Source of the DNA: Nageia nagi
Lineage: Eukaryota; Pinophyta
NCBI GenBank assembly: GCA_050084985.1
Contig: JBITNC010000001.1
Location: 197,718,001-197,782,000, forward strand
Reading direction: 5' to 3'
DNA length: 64,000 nucleotides
Part shown: piece by piece, positions 61,827 to 64,000 of the stretch
Position numbering within the stretch: position 1 is the first letter of the stretch
Layout of the letters: every line of letters begins with the position of its first letter
Notes under the pieces: generated by a model
Database searches by the model: none
The model's input: the letters and a program-made list of their open reading frames with translations, nothing else
What the model was told of the DNA's origin: nothing
Translations under genes and position numbers: made by a program

Positions 61827-62761
61827 TGTTAGAATTAATAATGTAATATTGTATTATACTTCCCTTTAAATATAAATTCACTTAATGCTTAAAGTATCTT
61901 TGGATACCTTAAAGCATTAAGGGAATAAAAATAGAAAGAGGAATAAACTTAGAAATAGGTTTAATATAGAAACATCTTTAACCTTACCCTTGGGTTAAAG
62001 GGTGGGTTTCTTCTTATAAATAAAGAGGTACCCCTCCTCTCATTGTAATGGAATTATTGAAAACTAGGATTAGGATTTTGTTAGGATTTGTAATGTAGTG
62101 TTGTTTAATATTTCTCCTTGATGTAAATTCACTTGATACTTAAAGTATCATTGGATACCTTAAAGTATTAAGGGAATAAAAATAGGAGAAGGATTGAAAA
62201 TAAGTATGAGTTTAAAAATAGGTAAAGGATTAAAAATAGGAAAGGGATTAATTATAGAGTGGGTTTTTTCTTATATAAAGAGAAGAACCCTCCTCTTCTC
62301 TAGTCACACAATTGTAATGCAAGCTTTGCTATAGGTTTAGAGTGTGAAAGAGAGAAGAGATTTTATAAGAGAGGTCCTTGAGAATAAGAAGATCTTAGTT
62401 AGTGTACGTACTCCTAAGGAGGGAGGAACCACTTTATATCTTGTGTTATTTGTGTGATTGGCTTTAGTTATTGTGTTATTGTGTTGATGTTGAAAGTGCC
62501 TTCTTGAGATTTTGGGAGATTAGAAGTTAATTCAGGAAGGGTTAATTTCTTCAGGTTTGAAAAGAGAGGAGACATTCTGTAAGAGAGATCCTTGAGAATA
62601 AGACCTTAGTTAGTGGATGTATTCTCAATGAGGGAGGAACCACTTTATATCTTGTGTTATATGTGAGATTGCCTTATGTTATTGAGTTATTATTAATGTT
62701 GTATGTGCCTTCATGAGATCTTGGTAATTTAGAGGTTATTCGAAAAGGATTAACTTCATCA
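61827..62761 (+). repeat. Solo LTR A, interrupted by solo LTR B
   Basis: Runs TGTTAGAATT to ATCA with a perfect 5-bp target duplication GTTCA (61822-61826 and 62762-62766) and no internal retrotransposon sequence, so it is a solo LTR left by LTR-LTR recombination. Its interior is split at 62078/62559 by LTR B. Removing B leaves about 455 bp. A TATAAATA box lies at about 62017. Confidence 0.85.
62079..62553 (+). repeat. Solo LTR B nested in solo LTR A
   Basis: 475 bp, TGTTAGGATTTG to CTTCA, flanked by GATTT (62074-62078) and GGTTT (62554-62558), a 4-of-5 target duplication. It resembles LTR A and the copia LTRs at 28567 and 36604 in its start and in its AGGGAGGAACCACTTTAT block, so it is of a related family. 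Confidence 0.8.
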
Positions 62762-62766
62762 GTTCA

Positions 62767-63080
62767 TGCCCTAGGGAGGTTGAGGGATAATTTCAAAAGC
62801 ACTTTCAACGTAAAAGGTATTTGGGGCCTTTCAAAACCTGAATAATGGTTGTTGGTTCCATAAAACCTCCAATATTAACAAAAAAATACCTTTATAGGTT
62901 TTTCTTATGTCTTTTTAAAGTGGGCAAAAAAAGATAATATGAGTCTCATCTTGCATATCATTTAGGCTACAAAATTTACAAATTCTTTATTCCAAGGTGT
63001 TTTTGGTACTATCCATCTATGAGTTTCACTATGAAGTTGATATAACTTAGTTCTTAATTTTGTGTAGGTGTGTAAGGTTG
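62767..63080 (-). pseudogene. LINE-like C-terminal zinc finger (zf-RVT) fragment
   Basis: On minus, 63065-62900 reads KLRTKLYQLHSETHRWIVP and then, after a frameshift, RICKFCSLNDMQDETHIIFF followed by CPL. This matches the segment behind the reverse transcriptase of many LINEs: L-R-T, E-x-G-R-W, then a C-x-x-C … E-x-H … C finger. Only this tail is visible. The GTTCA site of solo LTR A lies at its downstream border. Confidence 0.45.
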
Positions 63081-64000
63081 TGTGTTAGTCCCTTATCAAT
63101 AAGCCTTGGTTACTTACCTTATAAAGTGCATTATGAATATTTATATGTCATGAGACTGTTACTTTTATCATATTCATTTTCAAACAAAATTAATAATGAT
63201 TATAGCAACAAAAATAAAAAGAAGATGAGAAATGCAATGGAGTGAATTGTAGTCACATGAAGCATATGATGAAATAATTATATTTTGGGATATTTATTTG
63301 GATGTCATCATAAATATGTGAATATTGAGTTTAAAATTCAATATCATAGGGTTTATGTTTATGTTTATGTTCATGTTCATGGTGTAGGAATACAAAAACA
63401 CCCAAAAACCTATTATTTAAGATATATTTTTGTCTTAAATTACACTTGAAAGAGAGCGCTTACGTAGATGCCTCTTAATAATGATAGATGCCTACAAATC
63501 AAGAATAAAAAAATGGATTACTAAAATTTATTTGGGCCTACCTTTAACACCCAAAGAAAGGGATTAATCAAGACATAAGGACCATTTAAGATTTTTATAT
63601 CATTAATTGAAGGCATGTACTAAATTAAAAGACAAGTAAATTATAATATAATTGATTGAAAAAAAAAAAGTTATACCTACACAATAATCTTTCTAAATTG
63701 ATTTTGTGAAGTGGTAAACTCAAGTTATACTATTTTAGACTTCTTATAAAATCATTTTAACCAAATAATTTTACAAAAAAAGGTCATCCATTGAGGGTGC
63801 TTTAGTAAATAAATTATTCCCTTGCTAATGATCTTTATGTCTTCATTAATTTCTATGATCTTATTCTTGGATTCAATTCCCCACTTAATCAAAGGTTTTC
63901 CTCATAAATTTCACAATAATTAAGCATTTGAATATCCACCTACATGTAAGAAACACAAACAAAATATATTAACAAAAGGGTACATGAAAGATAGAATTAT
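63081..64000. other. AT-rich sequence without recognised features
   Basis: Short reading frames only, none with recognisable content. Contains a short GTTTATGTTTATGTTCATGT hexamer-like run at about 63352-63380. Confidence 0.5.

Overview
The window looks like a repeat-dense part of a large seed-plant nuclear genome. It is AT-rich (my impression is about one third GC), filled with Ty3/gypsy and Ty1/copia LTR retrotransposons inserted into one another, and holds one intact-looking host gene with plant-type GT-AG introns. The repeat load and the decayed, very long gypsy elements would suit a gymnosperm, but nothing here proves the species. I recognised no rRNA, tRNA, CRISPR or bacterial features.

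Layout. (1) 1-1205 and about 49480-51700 hold pieces of a minus-strand chromovirus-type gypsy: protease at the left edge; gag, primer-binding site and part of an LTR at the right. They may be two halves of one element. (2) Between them, 1206-1730 and 48920-49447 are a pair of similar LTRs in minus orientation. The material I assign to that element is a gag-like reading frame on the minus strand (about 46000-48900) and, on the opposite strand, a decayed plant mobile domain (PMD) gene (about 20940-22403 continuing at 45100-45660). No pol gene can be assigned to it. (3) Two members of one giant gypsy family sit inside in opposite orientations: one on plus (1731-18669) and one on minus (22404-45099). 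Both read LTR, gag, protease, a plant-type RNase H placed BEFORE reverse transcriptase, RT, a degenerate gypsy RNase H, integrase, a long unrecognised extra ORF, LTR. The plus copy has a 1.57-kb internal tandem duplication, a duplicated LTR/PBS junction and a solo copia-like LTR inside its extra ORF. (4) A copia element on minus (28567-37216), with LTRs about 99% identical, lies inside the minus gypsy copy, so the nest is at least three layers deep.

(5) 54351-59771 (minus) is the host gene. A consistent 12-exon model encodes a 966-residue nuclear protein with a CDCA7-type zf-4CXXC_R1 zinc finger, a DDT domain and WHIM-like segments. Such proteins are chromatin factors; the zinc finger is the one found in CDCA7, the partner of the HELLS/DDM1 remodeller. 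A consensus E2F site lies about 250 bp upstream. (6) 60700-64000 holds an unrecognised reading frame, a solo LTR with a second solo LTR inside it, and a LINE-like reverse-transcriptase tail.

All retrotransposon reading frames carry stops or frameshifts, so no autonomous element is evident. The most unusual material is the domain order and the extra ORF of the giant gypsy family, the antisense PMD gene in what looks like a gag-only LTR element, and the zinc finger/DDT gene with its E2F site.
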